Part shown: positions 19,014-28,952 of the stretch, in pieces
Layout: each line of letters opens with the position of its first letter
Position numbering within the stretch: the first letter of the stretch is position 1
Source: UBA1181 sp963648205
GTDB taxonomy: Bacteria; Bacteroidota; Bacteroidia; Bacteroidales; Paludibacteraceae
Assembly (NCBI GenBank): GCA_963648205.1
Contig: CAVJCT010000068.1
Coordinates: 11,072 to 75,071 of the forward strand
DNA: 64,000 bases
Direction: 5' to 3'
Notes under the pieces: generated by a model
Told to the model about the DNA's origin: nothing
The model's database searches: none
Seen by the model: the letters and a program-made list of their open reading frames with translations, nothing else
Program-made: the position numbers and the translations under genes

Positions 19014-20423
19014 ATGCAACCCATTTCTGAGGATTTTATCCGCCAAATGAATAGTCTTTTAGGTGAAAAAGAGACTGCTGATTTACTGAAAGCCATTGAT
19101 AGCGAGCGTGTTACAAGTGTTCGCTTCAACATCGCTAAATGTGATGAAAGCACACTGAATGCGATTGCCGCTTCTGATAAGATTCCTTGGTGCAAATCGG
19201 GTAAATATCTGTCAAACAGACCATTATTCACAATGGATCCGTTTCTTCACGCTGGGGTTTACTACCCTCAAGAGGCGGCCTCTATGTTCCTTGAATATGC
19301 TGTAAATCAATATTTTGACAAATTAGAGACGGACGAACCACTGATGTTGGATTTGTGTGCTTCTCCTGGTGGAAAATCGTCTATTTTGGCATCAATTCTC
19401 GATGGAAAGGGCTGGTTGGTGGCTAACGAGGTGATGAAAACGCGTGTTGGCATTCTTAACGAAAATCTGACGAAATGGGGCGCACCGAACGTTACGGTTA
19501 CGCAAAACGACCCTAAAGAGTTTGGTAAACTGCCAGGCATCTTCGACCTCATCCTTGTAGATGCGCCTTGCTCGGGCGAGGGTATGTTCCGCAAAGATGA
19601 CAAAGCCATCGAAGACTGGTCGCTCAACAACGTGCAACTCTGCTGCGAAAGACAACGCCGCATCGTGTCTGATGTCTTCCCCGCCCTTAAAGAAAACGGT
19701 TTACTCATCTACAGCACCTGCACCTACAACGATGAGGAGAACGAGAAAAATGTGCGTTGGATTGCCGAAACTTTAGGTGCTGACATTCTGAAAATCGACA
19801 TCAATCCAGAATGGAACATCACCGAAACAGACTGCGGCTACCACTTCTACCCTCACAAAACGAAGGGCGAAGGACTGTTCCTCGCTATTCTTCAAAAGAC
19901 AGCGGAACAATCAACTTTGAAACTGAAATCTGGGAAAAACGGAAGAGGAAACGCAAAATCTAAAAATGCTCCTCTTCCTCAAAACATCAAAAATCAATGC
20001 AATGAATGGTTGAATGACAATTATGAATTTGTTTTTGAAAACAATGAAATCTCTGCCGTTACCAAATCATTCATCGACTACACAAACCTCTTCCAACAAA
20101 ACCTGCGCACACTTCGCAACGGTCTTCCCATCGGAACGCTAAAAGGCAAGGATATCATCCCCGACGAGGCTTTGGCTCTTACTTGGGCACTCAAAAAAGA
20201 TGCCTTTCCAACGGTAGAATGCGACTGGAAGATGGCAATTCAATACCTCAAAAAAGAGAATCTTGTACTTTCTGATGTTCCTCAAGGCATCGTTCTCTTC
20301 ACTTTCAAAAACATTCCTTTAGGATTTGGCAAAAACTTGGGGAACAGATGTAACAACCTATTCCCTCAAGAATGGCGTATCAGAATGGAGATGGACGAAA
20401 ACGGCTATCAACCAGTACTTTAA
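19014..20423 (+). CDS. rsmF: RsmF-type 16S rRNA m5C methyltransferase
   Basis: A 469-residue S-adenosylmethionine-dependent RNA cytosine-C5 methylase of the NOL1/NOP2/Sun family. The SAM site is LDLCASPGGKSS near residue 100; the catalytic cysteine pair is in DAPCSGEGMFRK (motif IV) and YSTCTYNDEENE (motif VI). The C-terminal 170 residues carry the extra RsmF-like domain and a PUA-like end, which distinguishes RsmF from RsmB. Its exact target base is inferred from the family. It is divergent from cca and convergent with dnaE. Confidence 0.9.
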   Translation: MQPISEDFIRQMNSLLGEKETADLLKAIDSERVTSVRFNIAKCDESTLNAIAASDKIPWCKSGKYLSNRPLFTMDPFLHAGVYYPQEAASMFLEYAVNQYFDKLETDEPLMLDLCASPGGKSSILASILDGKGWLVANEVMKTRVGILNENLTKWGAPNVTVTQNDPKEFGKLPGIFDLILVDAPCSGEGMFRKDDKAIEDWSLNNVQLCCERQRRIVSDVFPALKENGLLIYSTCTYNDEENEKNVRWIAETLGADILKIDINPEWNITETDCGYHFYPHKTKGEGLFLAILQKTAEQSTLKLKSGKNGRGNAKSKNAPLPQNIKNQCNEWLNDNYEFVFENNEISAVTKSFIDYTNLFQQNLRTLRNGLPIGTLKGKDIIPDEALALTWALKKDAFPTVECDWKMAIQYLKKENLVLSDVPQGIVLFTFKNIPLGFGKNLGNRCNNLFPQEWRIRMEMDENGYQPVL

Positions 20424-20445
20424 GCAAGTATTTTTTACTATTTTA

Positions 20446-20480
20446 AGCACATTGTGCAATTCTCATTTGCACAACATGCT
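20446..20480. terminator. Convergent hairpin between rsmF-like gene and dnaE
   Basis: Inverted repeat AGCA-ca-TTGTGCAA / TTGCACAA-ca-TGCT: 12 paired bases with a symmetric two-base mismatch and a 7-nt loop. It fills the short convergent gap and touches the dnaE stop. No real T-run follows on either strand, so it may act as a weak bidirectional terminator or an mRNA 3'-end stabiliser. Confidence 0.4.
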
Positions 20481-23400
20481 AAGCATATTCTGAACTTAAC
20501 CAGTAGGTTAAATTCAACGAGTCTAATGCCGTCAACAGTTCTCTATTCACGGTCAGATAGGTGTTTCGCGACTTTAAATTGATTGGATGTGAATAGGACG
20601 ACAACTGCAATACCAAATGCAGACTTGCACCGCTTTCACCTCCATTATTCATCTTCTCCGTTATCAACGTTTTGAAATCCAACAACTTAGTGTTGAGATC
20701 AGACTCCTCTATAGCATTGATTCTGACGTAAATGTCTTTCACACCTGTTTTTGCCACATCCGACAAGAACTGCACTCCGTGATACATCAATCGTCTCGTC
20801 TTATCATAACTGTTTCGCTTGCCATACTTGCCTCTCAACATAATACTATAGCCTACAGTCAGATAATTTCCATATTTTCCAATTTCATCACTAAAGAATG
20901 TGAATTGATGGGTTCCAGAATAGTCTTGCAGCGACACAATGCGCATCAGATTGCCCGATTTCGTAGTTACCTCTTTCACTGCTGTAACCATTCCTCCGAC
21001 AATCACCTCTTTGTCTTGCATTGCCACTTCCTTCTCTTCATTGACGAACAGAGGTCCATTCCAATCGTCCGAAAAGTCAATCATTTCGGCATTGCAAATA
21101 TGTTTCAAAGCAACATAATAATCGTCTAATGGATGGGATGAGAGGAAGATGCCGACCAACTCACGCTCCTTGTTCAATTTGTCCATTCTCGAGATTGACT
21201 CCACCTTCGGAATTTTAGGTTTCGTCACCATCGCATCCATTTCGGAACTATCGAACAGACTGAGTTGCAGTTGCACTTTTCCTTTGTCATTCTGCACTCT
21301 CGTACCATACGCATGAATGCTATCGACAAAGGCTGCTTGCATGAAATTCTCCCTTTTCACCTCAGGGAAACAGTCGAACGCTCCTGCCATCGCCAAGGTC
21401 TCCATGGTCTTCTTTCCACACGCCGTCAGGTTGACACGCTCCACGAAATCGTAGATATCTTTGTATTTGCCGTTTTTCTCACGCTCTTTTATAATCGCGT
21501 CGACAGCACCCATACCTACTCCTTTTATTCCTGCTAATCCGAATCGAATGTTGCCCTCACTGTTAGAGGTGAAGTTATGCTCACTCTCATTGACATCTGG
21601 AATCAACACCTTGATACCCATACGTTTACATTCGTCCATAAACTTCGTGATATCCGAGATGCTATCCATGCTTCGTGTCAAGTTGGCTGCCATATAATCG
21701 GCTGGATAGTGGGCTTTCAAGTAGGCCGTCTGATAGGCAACCCAAGAGTAACAAGTGGCATGCGATTTATTGAACGCGTAGGATGCAAATTTCTCCCAGT
21801 CTGCCCAAATCTTCTCCAATGTAGCTTTCGGGTGCCCATTCGCCTCTCCTTGCGTAACAAATTTCGGTTTCAACTTGTTCAACACCGCAATCTGCTTCTT
21901 ACCCATCGCCTTACGCAACATATCAGACTCACCACGGGTGAAGTTCGCCAGCAGACGACTCAAAAGCATGACCTGCTCCTGGTAGACCGTTACGCCGTAG
22001 GTGTCTTTCAGATACTGCTCCATGCACGGAATATCGTACTCTATCGGCTCATGCCCCTGCTTTCTGGCAATAAACTGCGGAATATAGTCCATTGGTCCCG
22101 GACGATACAACGCATTCATCGCAATCAAGTCTTCAAACACACTTGGTTGCAACTGGCGCAAATATTTCTGCATTCCAGGCGACTCAAACTGGAACGTTCC
22201 AATCGTCGCTCCTTCACTATAGAGTTTATAGGTCGCCTCATCGTCAATCGGAATGGTGTCTATATCCAAATCAATTCCATGCGATAATTTGATATTTTTC
22301 AAGGCTTCCTTAATGATACTCAACGTTTTAAGTCCAAGGAAGTCCATCTTGATCAATCCAACAGACTCGATTACGTGACCATCATACTGGGTTACCATCA
22401 CATCCTCATTCGTGTCTTTATCACGAACGGTTGAAACTGGTGCGAAATTGGTCAAATCATCTGCACCGATGATAACTCCACACGCATGGATTCCAATCTG
22501 ACGAATCGTATCCTCCAACTGCGTCGCATAACGAATCATCGAAGAGACATTCTCGTCACTGCCTTCGTAATATCGCTTAAACTCAGGGACATACTTCAAA
22601 CAGTTTCGCAAATTCACCTTAGGCGACTTGCCCTTCTCATCTTTGATACTATCATCAAATTTATCTGGGATACAACGTTTTATATCTGCAACGGTCTGTA
22701 ACGGAATTTCCTGCACACGACTTACATCCTGAATAGACGACTTCGTAGCCATCGTTCCGTAAGTGATGATATGCGCAACCTTCTCCTTTCCATATTTCTT
22801 TGTTACCCAACGCAGTACCTCGCCACGACCATCATCATCAAAGTCCACATCAATATCAGGGAGGGAAATACGGTCTGGGTTCAAGAAACGCTCGAACAGC
22901 AAATCATACTTCAGCGGGTCAACGTCCGTAATCTTCAAACAATAGGCAACCACCGAACCTGCTGCAGATCCACGACCTGGACCCACCGACACGCCCAACT
23001 CTTCCCTCGCTGCTCGAATATAATCCATCACAATCAAGAAATAACCTGGGAATCCCATCGTTTTCATGATGTGCAACTCGAAGATGATTCGGTCTCGCTG
23101 CTCATCCGTCATATTCTCGCCATAGCGTTTATGAGCACCCTTCCACGCCAAATCTGCCAAATAATCGGCCTCCAATTTGATACGATACAGTTTCTCATAT
23201 CCGCCTAAACGCTTAATCTTTTTTTCCGCATCTTCCTGAGAAAGAACGACTTCGCCCTTCTCATTTCTCGTGAATTCATCGAACAAATCCTGCTCGGTGA
23301 ATTTTTTGCGATACTCCTCCTCAGTTCCAAAACTCTCTGGAATATCAAACTTCGGCATGATAGGGCCAGACTCTATCGAATAGGTCTCAACCTTACTTGC

Positions 23401-24381
23401 AACCTCCAAAGTATTGGTCAACGTCTCGGGAATATCACTGAAAATGGCTGACATCTCCTCGGGCGACTTCAACCACTCCTGCTTCGTGTAGTGCATTCGG
23501 TCTTCGTCTTTCAGCAATTTACCCGTACTCAAACAAATCAAACGGTCATGCGCCTCGCCATGCTCCTCTTCCACAAAGTGAACATCGTTCGTTGCAATAA
23601 CCTTCACACCCGTCTCTTTTCCTAACCTCAAAATATCAGGATTGATTTGCTTCTGTCGCTCATACACATTGTGGTCGGCATTCGGCTTGTCCGTCTCATG
23701 GCGCATGATCTCTAAATAATAATCCTCGCCAAAGACACTTTTAAACCATTCCACCGACTTTTTCGCCTCATCATATTTGCCGGCAATCAACAACTGATCA
23801 ATCTCACCTCCCAAACAAGCCGACGAAACAATCAAACCCTCATGATACTGCTGCAAAATGTTTTTATCAATACGCGGACGATGGTAGTTTCCATCCACCC
23901 ACGCTATGGACACCAACTTACAAAGGTTCTGATATCCTTTCTTATTCTTTGCCAACAAGGTAAGGTGCCATCCACTTTTGTCGACAATCACCTCCTTACC
24001 TGTCTCGGGATTAATCTCCTTAAAATCTTTATCCTTATCATAGAGTGTTCTTCGCGCACAATAGGCTTCCACACCAATGATCGGAGTGAAAAATTGGGTG
24101 TTCAAATCTTCTATCGCTGCCTTGGCTGCCTCTTTCTGCTCCTCGGTCGACTCTTCAGAGTCAATAATCGCCTGCTGCTCCTTGATTTGATCCTTCACCT
24201 TGCCGTTCACCTTGTTGGAATAATCAGTAAACTCCTTGATTCCAAACATGTTACCGTGATCGGTCAACGCTATCGCATTCATACCGCATTTGCGCGCTTT
24301 ATCAATCAAATCTGGCACCTTCGACATTCCATCCAATATCGAATAATGAGAGTGGACATGCAAATGAACAAATTTTCCCAT
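20479..24381 (-). CDS. dnaE: DNA polymerase III alpha subunit
   Basis: The replicative polymerase catalytic subunit (1300 residues, at the long end for DnaE1, as usual in this phylum). The PHP domain opens with HLHVHSHYSILDG (residues 6-18) and retains its His ligands. The C-family polymerase palm has PGRGSAAGS and the catalytic DIDVDFDDDGR near residues 515-525. The fingers, helix-hairpin-helix (ERVNLTACGKKTME) and OB-fold region with the clamp-binding zone follow. An acidic/Lys-rich insert near 65-90 lies inside the PHP domain. It has a well-formed promoter of its own about 80 bp upstream. Confidence 0.97.
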   Translation of the reverse strand: MGKFVHLHVHSHYSILDGMSKVPDLIDKARKCGMNAIALTDHGNMFGIKEFTDYSNKVNGKVKDQIKEQQAIIDSEESTEEQKEAAKAAIEDLNTQFFTPIIGVEAYCARRTLYDKDKDFKEINPETGKEVIVDKSGWHLTLLAKNKKGYQNLCKLVSIAWVDGNYHRPRIDKNILQQYHEGLIVSSACLGGEIDQLLIAGKYDEAKKSVEWFKSVFGEDYYLEIMRHETDKPNADHNVYERQKQINPDILRLGKETGVKVIATNDVHFVEEEHGEAHDRLICLSTGKLLKDEDRMHYTKQEWLKSPEEMSAIFSDIPETLTNTLEVASKVETYSIESGPIMPKFDIPESFGTEEEYRKKFTEQDLFDEFTRNEKGEVVLSQEDAEKKIKRLGGYEKLYRIKLEADYLADLAWKGAHKRYGENMTDEQRDRIIFELHIMKTMGFPGYFLIVMDYIRAAREELGVSVGPGRGSAAGSVVAYCLKITDVDPLKYDLLFERFLNPDRISLPDIDVDFDDDGRGEVLRWVTKKYGKEKVAHIITYGTMATKSSIQDVSRVQEIPLQTVADIKRCIPDKFDDSIKDEKGKSPKVNLRNCLKYVPEFKRYYEGSDENVSSMIRYATQLEDTIRQIGIHACGVIIGADDLTNFAPVSTVRDKDTNEDVMVTQYDGHVIESVGLIKMDFLGLKTLSIIKEALKNIKLSHGIDLDIDTIPIDDEATYKLYSEGATIGTFQFESPGMQKYLRQLQPSVFEDLIAMNALYRPGPMDYIPQFIARKQGHEPIEYDIPCMEQYLKDTYGVTVYQEQVMLLSRLLANFTRGESDMLRKAMGKKQIAVLNKLKPKFVTQGEANGHPKATLEKIWADWEKFASYAFNKSHATCYSWVAYQTAYLKAHYPADYMAANLTRSMDSISDITKFMDECKRMGIKVLIPDVNESEHNFTSNSEGNIRFGLAGIKGVGMGAVDAIIKEREKNGKYKDIYDFVERVNLTACGKKTMETLAMAGAFDCFPEVKRENFMQAAFVDSIHAYGTRVQNDKGKVQLQLSLFDSSEMDAMVTKPKIPKVESISRMDKLNKERELVGIFLSSHPLDDYYVALKHICNAEMIDFSDDWNGPLFVNEEKEVAMQDKEVIVGGMVTAVKEVTTKSGNLMRIVSLQDYSGTHQFTFFSDEIGKYGNYLTVGYSIMLRGKYGKRNSYDKTRRLMYHGVQFLSDVAKTGVKDIYVRINAIEESDLNTKLLDFKTLITEKMNNGGESGASLHLVLQLSSYSHPINLKSRNTYLTVNRELLTALDSLNLTYWLSSEYA

Positions 24382-24458
24382 ATCTAACCTTTATTGTGGT
24401 TATCTCATTGTATTTCAGAGATTTACAAACAAGACAACATCGTAAGAAACACTTCTTT

Positions 24459-24490
24459 CAAAGTTACACCCTTCTTACGCTTTTAACAAA
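24459..24490 (-). promoter_or_regulatory. Promoter of dnaE within an inverted repeat
   Basis: On the minus strand TTTG, a 20-bp spacer and TAACTTTG: a full match to the Bacteroidetes primary-sigma promoter. The -7 element lies between the two arms of an 8-bp inverted repeat (CGTAAGAA at 24441-24448 and TTCTTACG at 24472-24479). Confidence 0.65.
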
Positions 24491-24553
24491 ATTATTGCAA
24501 ACGTGTTATCAACAAAGCCGAAAATTCTTTCATCGCTGATTTATGCTCGCTAG

Positions 24554-25738
24554 TTATACCATCTTCTTAGCCTTCACCAATACTTTCTTATCCCCTAAGG
24601 TTGTCGCAAAAAGATAGACTTCTCCGCCCTCTCCTATCTTCAATTTGTCTCTTAACTGATTGACAGTCAACGGGAAATTTCTAACCGTGATATTGGCTTT
24701 CTTACAGTCTCCTAATTGCTCCTTCAACTCTTTCTTGTTCATTGAGAAAGTTGATTTTACCTCAAACGAACGTCCAGGAAAAGCTTCAATACGCTCGTCC
24801 GACGTATATAAATGGCTACTTGCCGCCAATTTATTCACAGCAAAACGCTCCGACAAAATCTTAAATGCGCCTGCTTTCATCACCGAAGCGTTCGGCTCAT
24901 ACAGGTAACGCCCCATCTCCGTCGCATATCGTGCTAAACAAGCCGTCTCTTCTGCTAATGAATAGGTCAAAGATTCCTCTTTCTTACCCAAATTCACACA
25001 TTTCACACGAACATCGTCAGACTTCTCTCTCGTCAACTGGAAAAGCAACTCCTTGCATTCATTGTTCAATGACACAATATGCAATTCATTCACTTTTTCT
25101 AACTCCTTAATTGCCAACGAAATATCCAACATCGGAGAGTATTTTATCCACACCGATGGAGACACCTCTAACAGACGCTCTTTCCACTCCAAAAGATTCG
25201 GACTACAATCACTGATGGAAACAACTTTCTTACCTGACTCATCTCGTCTGGCTGGGTCTATGAAAACCGTGCTAAATTGTTTATTATCAGACAAAAATGT
25301 CTCCATTGTCTGATGACAAACCTCGAAATTTGAAACTTCTAAACTGTTGAGATTCTGCTGCGCTAAATCACACAACTCCTCATTCTGCTCTACATAATAC
25401 GAATGTTTGAAATTCCTCGCCACAAATGAAAAATCAACGCCCATTCCTCCCGTCAAATCGGCATAAACATCACCTTCTCCAATAACCGACTGTTTATATT
25501 TTGCCGTCTCCTCCGATGAACACTGCTCTAACGACAAATGAACAGGATAGACAACAGTCTCATTTTCAGCCCACGAAGGCACTTTCTTCTTGGCGATTTG
25601 CCACCCTGCAATCTGTTGCAGAACATACAAATGCTCATCTGCCGTGAAGCCATCCCGCTTTAAAGCCAACAAGCGCACATCCTCCTCCCGATGAAGTCGA
25701 ATGTACGCTTTTATCTTATCATTAGATTCCAAATTCAT
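24554..25738 (-). CDS. THUMP-like class I SAM methyltransferase
   Basis: A 394-residue protein with a central Rossmann methyltransferase domain: DLTGGMGVDFSFVA (motif I, about 138-151) and IDPARRDESGKKV (motif IV-like, near 215). The C-terminal 70 residues are the THUMP-like extension found in a Bacteroidetes family of predicted RNA methylases. The N-terminal region is helical. The substrate is unknown; a tRNA or rRNA target is likely. It follows purU by 14 bp and probably shares its transcript. Confidence 0.85.
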   Translation of the reverse strand: MNLESNDKIKAYIRLHREEDVRLLALKRDGFTADEHLYVLQQIAGWQIAKKKVPSWAENETVVYPVHLSLEQCSSEETAKYKQSVIGEGDVYADLTGGMGVDFSFVARNFKHSYYVEQNEELCDLAQQNLNSLEVSNFEVCHQTMETFLSDNKQFSTVFIDPARRDESGKKVVSISDCSPNLLEWKERLLEVSPSVWIKYSPMLDISLAIKELEKVNELHIVSLNNECKELLFQLTREKSDDVRVKCVNLGKKEESLTYSLAEETACLARYATEMGRYLYEPNASVMKAGAFKILSERFAVNKLAASSHLYTSDERIEAFPGRSFEVKSTFSMNKKELKEQLGDCKKANITVRNFPLTVNQLRDKLKIGEGGEVYLFATTLGDKKVLVKAKKMV

Positions 25739-25752
25739 TGGAAATCAATTCA

Positions 25753-26616
25753 TTAACTGAATACAACAGTACGATTCTTATAGACTAAGACCTTTCTGTC
25801 AACGTGTTTCTCAACGGCACGAGAAAGGACGATCTTCTCCAAATCCTGTCCTTTATGGATGAACGACTGCACCGTGTCTTTGTGGGTTACACGCACAACA
25901 TCCTGCTCGATAATCGGACCAGCATCCAACTCGCTCGTTACATAATGACTCGTCGCACCAATAATCTTCACACCTCTCTCGTAGGCTGCGTGATATGGTT
26001 TTGCACCCACGAAGGCTGGCAAGAACGAATGGTGAATATTGATGATTCGGTTAGGATACTCCTTAATCATCTCTGGAGAAATAATCTGCATATAGCGAGC
26101 CAACACGATGAAATCGATATGCTCGTTGCGCAAAAGTTCCATCTCCTGAGGCTCTAACTCAGCCTTATTGTCTTTGTTTATAGGGAAAACATGGAACGGA
26201 ATACCAAACTTCTGACCAATCCACTCCAAATCTGGATGGTTGCTCACAATCATCGGTATCTCCACATTGAGACCGCCATCCATATAACGAGACAAAATAT
26301 CGAACAAGCAATGAGACATTTTTGAAACGAACAACGCCATTCTCAACTTGTCTTGTGAAAAATGGAGTTCGAAACTCATCTCGTAGCGGTTAGCGAAAAG
26401 GGTGCGGAATATGTCCTCAATCTTCTCCTTTGGAATGCCAAAGCCTTCCAAATCCCACTCTACACGCATGAAAAACACATTCTGCACATAGTCTACATAC
26501 TGATCCAAGTAGACAATGTTTCCTTTATTCTCGTTGATGAACTCGGTAACTGCCGCCAAAATTCCCTGCTTATCAGGACAGTGAATCAGCAATATCGCAG
26601 TCTCTTTCTTATCCAT
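25753..26616 (-). CDS. purU: Formyltetrahydrofolate deformylase
   Basis: Hydrolyses 10-formyltetrahydrofolate to formate and tetrahydrofolate, balancing one-carbon pools and feeding formate to purine synthesis. At 287 residues it has an N-terminal ACT domain (ILLIHCPDKQGILAAVTEF, with the family's sensing role for Met/Gly) and a C-terminal formyl-transferase fold with the catalytic INIHHSFLPAF, then GATSHYV and the ELDAGPIIEQ Asp. The His and Asp positions match PurU, and the ACT domain separates it from PurN. It lies between recQ and the THUMP-like gene. Confidence 0.95.
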   Translation of the reverse strand: MDKKETAILLIHCPDKQGILAAVTEFINENKGNIVYLDQYVDYVQNVFFMRVEWDLEGFGIPKEKIEDIFRTLFANRYEMSFELHFSQDKLRMALFVSKMSHCLFDILSRYMDGGLNVEIPMIVSNHPDLEWIGQKFGIPFHVFPINKDNKAELEPQEMELLRNEHIDFIVLARYMQIISPEMIKEYPNRIINIHHSFLPAFVGAKPYHAAYERGVKIIGATSHYVTSELDAGPIIEQDVVRVTHKDTVQSFIHKGQDLEKIVLSRAVEKHVDRKVLVYKNRTVVFS

Positions 26617-26652
26617 ACTTATATATACCCTTCCGTTTTTATTATTTCTTGT

Positions 26653-28851
26653 TTAATTACCAACCTCTGAAATGAACTTGATTCGTACCAAACGAACCTC
26701 TTCTTCAGTGCAATAATCCTCTCCTAATTCCTTCAAAGCAGACTGTATATCATCAGAAGCCTCCTCATCACGGAAATACTCGAAAATATCGTTGATTTTA
26801 TCCTCATCCATTATTTCAGTCAAGAAATAGTTGATGTTGATTTTCGTTCCAGAATTTACAATCGACTCCAACTCGTCTAACAACTCGTCAAAGTCAATAC
26901 CTTGTGACTCTGCGATGTCGTCCAAAGCGATTTTTCTATCAATCGCATGAATAATCGCAATCTTCTTTTCAGATTTCTTTGGAACAGACAGAACACGCAA
27001 GTCTTCTGGTCGCTCAATCTCATTCTCCATGACATGCTCTTTGATCAGAGCGACGAATTTCTCACCATATTTCTTTGCTTTTCCTATTCCAACGCCAGGT
27101 ACATTGCCCAACTCTTCTATCGTGATTGGATAGGTCGTTGCCATCGCCTCCAATGAAGCATCTTGAAAAATAACGAACGTTGGAAGTCCCGTACTCTTAG
27201 ACACTTTCTTTCTCAAATCTTTCAACATTGAGAACAAGGCAGGGTCTACAGCACTCGGTCCACCCGACTTCAGTTGAATCTCTTCCTCAATCTCTTCCTC
27301 GTCTTCTTCGTCCTCTTTGACAACTTCAAATTTTTTCGGATTCTTCAAGAACGCTCTTCCTTCGTCGGTTACCTTCAAAAGTCCGTAATTCTCAACATTT
27401 TTAACAAGGTATTTCTGCATCAACGCTTTCTCAATCACGTTGTGCCACGTTTTTTCGCTTTCGTCTTTTCCTTCTCCAAATGTTTCAATGGTCTCGTCAT
27501 GGCCAAACGACTTGACATCAGATGTCTCATTTCCTCTGATCACATCTATGACATACTCCGTTTTGAATTTTTCATTCAAAGCCAATACTGTCTCCAAAAC
27601 AGTACACAACAACTCTCTTCCGTCCACTTGTATCTTTGGATTTAAACAATTATCACAATTACCACAGTTATCTTTCTTATACTCTTCTCCGAAATAGTGC
27701 AACAAAACCTTTCGACGACATACAGTAGACTCTGCATATCGCTCAATGTCTTGCAACAGAAGCTTTCCTATCTCCTGCTCCGCAACTGGTTTTCCTTGCG
27801 TGAATTTCTCTAATTTCTGCAAATCGGTATTGGAATAGAACGCAATACAACGGGCTTCACCGCCATCTCGACCTGCACGTCCTGTTTCCTGATAATATCC
27901 TTCCAAACTCTTCGGAATATCATAGTGAATGACAAAACGTACGTCAGGCTTGTCTATTCCCATTCCAAATGCAATCGTCGCCACAATCACCTGCACACGC
28001 TCCATGATGAAAGCGTCCTGATTGTCAGACCTCACCGCTCCGTCCAATCCTGCATGATAGGGCAACGCCTTGATTCCATTCAAGGTCAGCATCTCTGCCA
28101 ACTCTTCAACTTTCTTTCTGTTCAAACAATATACGATGCCAGACTTTCCAGCTTCTGCTTTGATGAACTTGACAATATCTTTGTCTATGTTCGCTGTCTT
28201 CGGACGTACTTCATAATAAAGGTTAGGTCTGTCGAATGAAGAACGGAAGAACGCCGCATCTGTCATCTCTAAGTTTTTCTGTATATCTTGCTGCACCTTT
28301 GGAGTGGCACTGGCTGTCAATGCCACAACTGGCACTTGCTGTCCGATAAGGTTAATCGTAGGTCTGATCTGTCTGTACTCAGGGCGGAAATCATGTCCCC
28401 ACTCCGAAATACACTGAGCCTCGTCTACCGCATAGAAGGAAATCTTGACATTTTTCAAAAACTCAATGTTCTCCTCCTTCGTCAACGACTCGGGTGCAAC
28501 ATAGAGCAACTTGGTTTTGCCACTCATCACATCCGACTTCACCGCATCAATAGACGCTTTGTTCAACGATGAATTGATGAAGTGTGCCACACCATCCTCC
28601 TCGCTGAAATTGCGCATCGCATCCACCTGATTCTTCATCAAGGCTATCAAAGGTGAGATGACAATAGCCGTTCCCTCCATCAACAAGGATGGCAACTGAA
28701 AGCAAAGCGACTTACCACTTCCTGTAGGCATCAACACAAAAGTGTCTTTCCCTGCAAGCACACTCCGCACTATAGCCTCTTGATTCCCTTTGAAAGAATC
28801 AAAACCAAAATGCAATTTCAATTGTTCGACTAATGTATCCCCTTTTTTCAT
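26653..28851 (-). CDS. recQ: ATP-dependent DNA helicase RecQ
   Basis: A 732-residue 3'-5' helicase for replication-fork repair and recombination. Walker A is PTGSGKSLCFQ near residue 40. The motif II box reads VDEAQ instead of the usual DEAH, followed by CISEWGHDFRPEY. Motif VI is QETGRAGRDG. A zinc-binding domain (CRRKVLLHYF, then CGNCDNC), a winged helix and an HRDC domain near 520-600 follow. The last 130 residues are an additional helical region seen in long RecQ proteins of this phylum. Start: ATG at 28851 rather than TTG at 28857. Confidence 0.95.
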   Translation of the reverse strand: MKKGDTLVEQLKLHFGFDSFKGNQEAIVRSVLAGKDTFVLMPTGSGKSLCFQLPSLLMEGTAIVISPLIALMKNQVDAMRNFSEEDGVAHFINSSLNKASIDAVKSDVMSGKTKLLYVAPESLTKEENIEFLKNVKISFYAVDEAQCISEWGHDFRPEYRQIRPTINLIGQQVPVVALTASATPKVQQDIQKNLEMTDAAFFRSSFDRPNLYYEVRPKTANIDKDIVKFIKAEAGKSGIVYCLNRKKVEELAEMLTLNGIKALPYHAGLDGAVRSDNQDAFIMERVQVIVATIAFGMGIDKPDVRFVIHYDIPKSLEGYYQETGRAGRDGGEARCIAFYSNTDLQKLEKFTQGKPVAEQEIGKLLLQDIERYAESTVCRRKVLLHYFGEEYKKDNCGNCDNCLNPKIQVDGRELLCTVLETVLALNEKFKTEYVIDVIRGNETSDVKSFGHDETIETFGEGKDESEKTWHNVIEKALMQKYLVKNVENYGLLKVTDEGRAFLKNPKKFEVVKEDEEDEEEIEEEIQLKSGGPSAVDPALFSMLKDLRKKVSKSTGLPTFVIFQDASLEAMATTYPITIEELGNVPGVGIGKAKKYGEKFVALIKEHVMENEIERPEDLRVLSVPKKSEKKIAIIHAIDRKIALDDIAESQGIDFDELLDELESIVNSGTKININYFLTEIMDEDKINDIFEYFRDEEASDDIQSALKELGEDYCTEEEVRLVRIKFISEVGN

Positions 28852-28892
28852 ACGCAAATGTTTTTTTACGTCTCACTTCAAACCTACTCTCA

Positions 28893-28924
28893 CAAATTTA
28901 GAGAAAACGAAATGACTCTGACAA
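28893..28924 (-). promoter_or_regulatory. Promoter upstream of recQ
   Basis: On the minus strand TTG, a 21-bp spacer and TAAATTTG, an exact -7 match, 42 bp before the recQ start and just after the clpX stop. recQ, purU and the THUMP-like gene are probably read from here. Confidence 0.55.
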
Positions 28925-28952
28925 GTAATAATTCATCTATCTACGAAAAATT

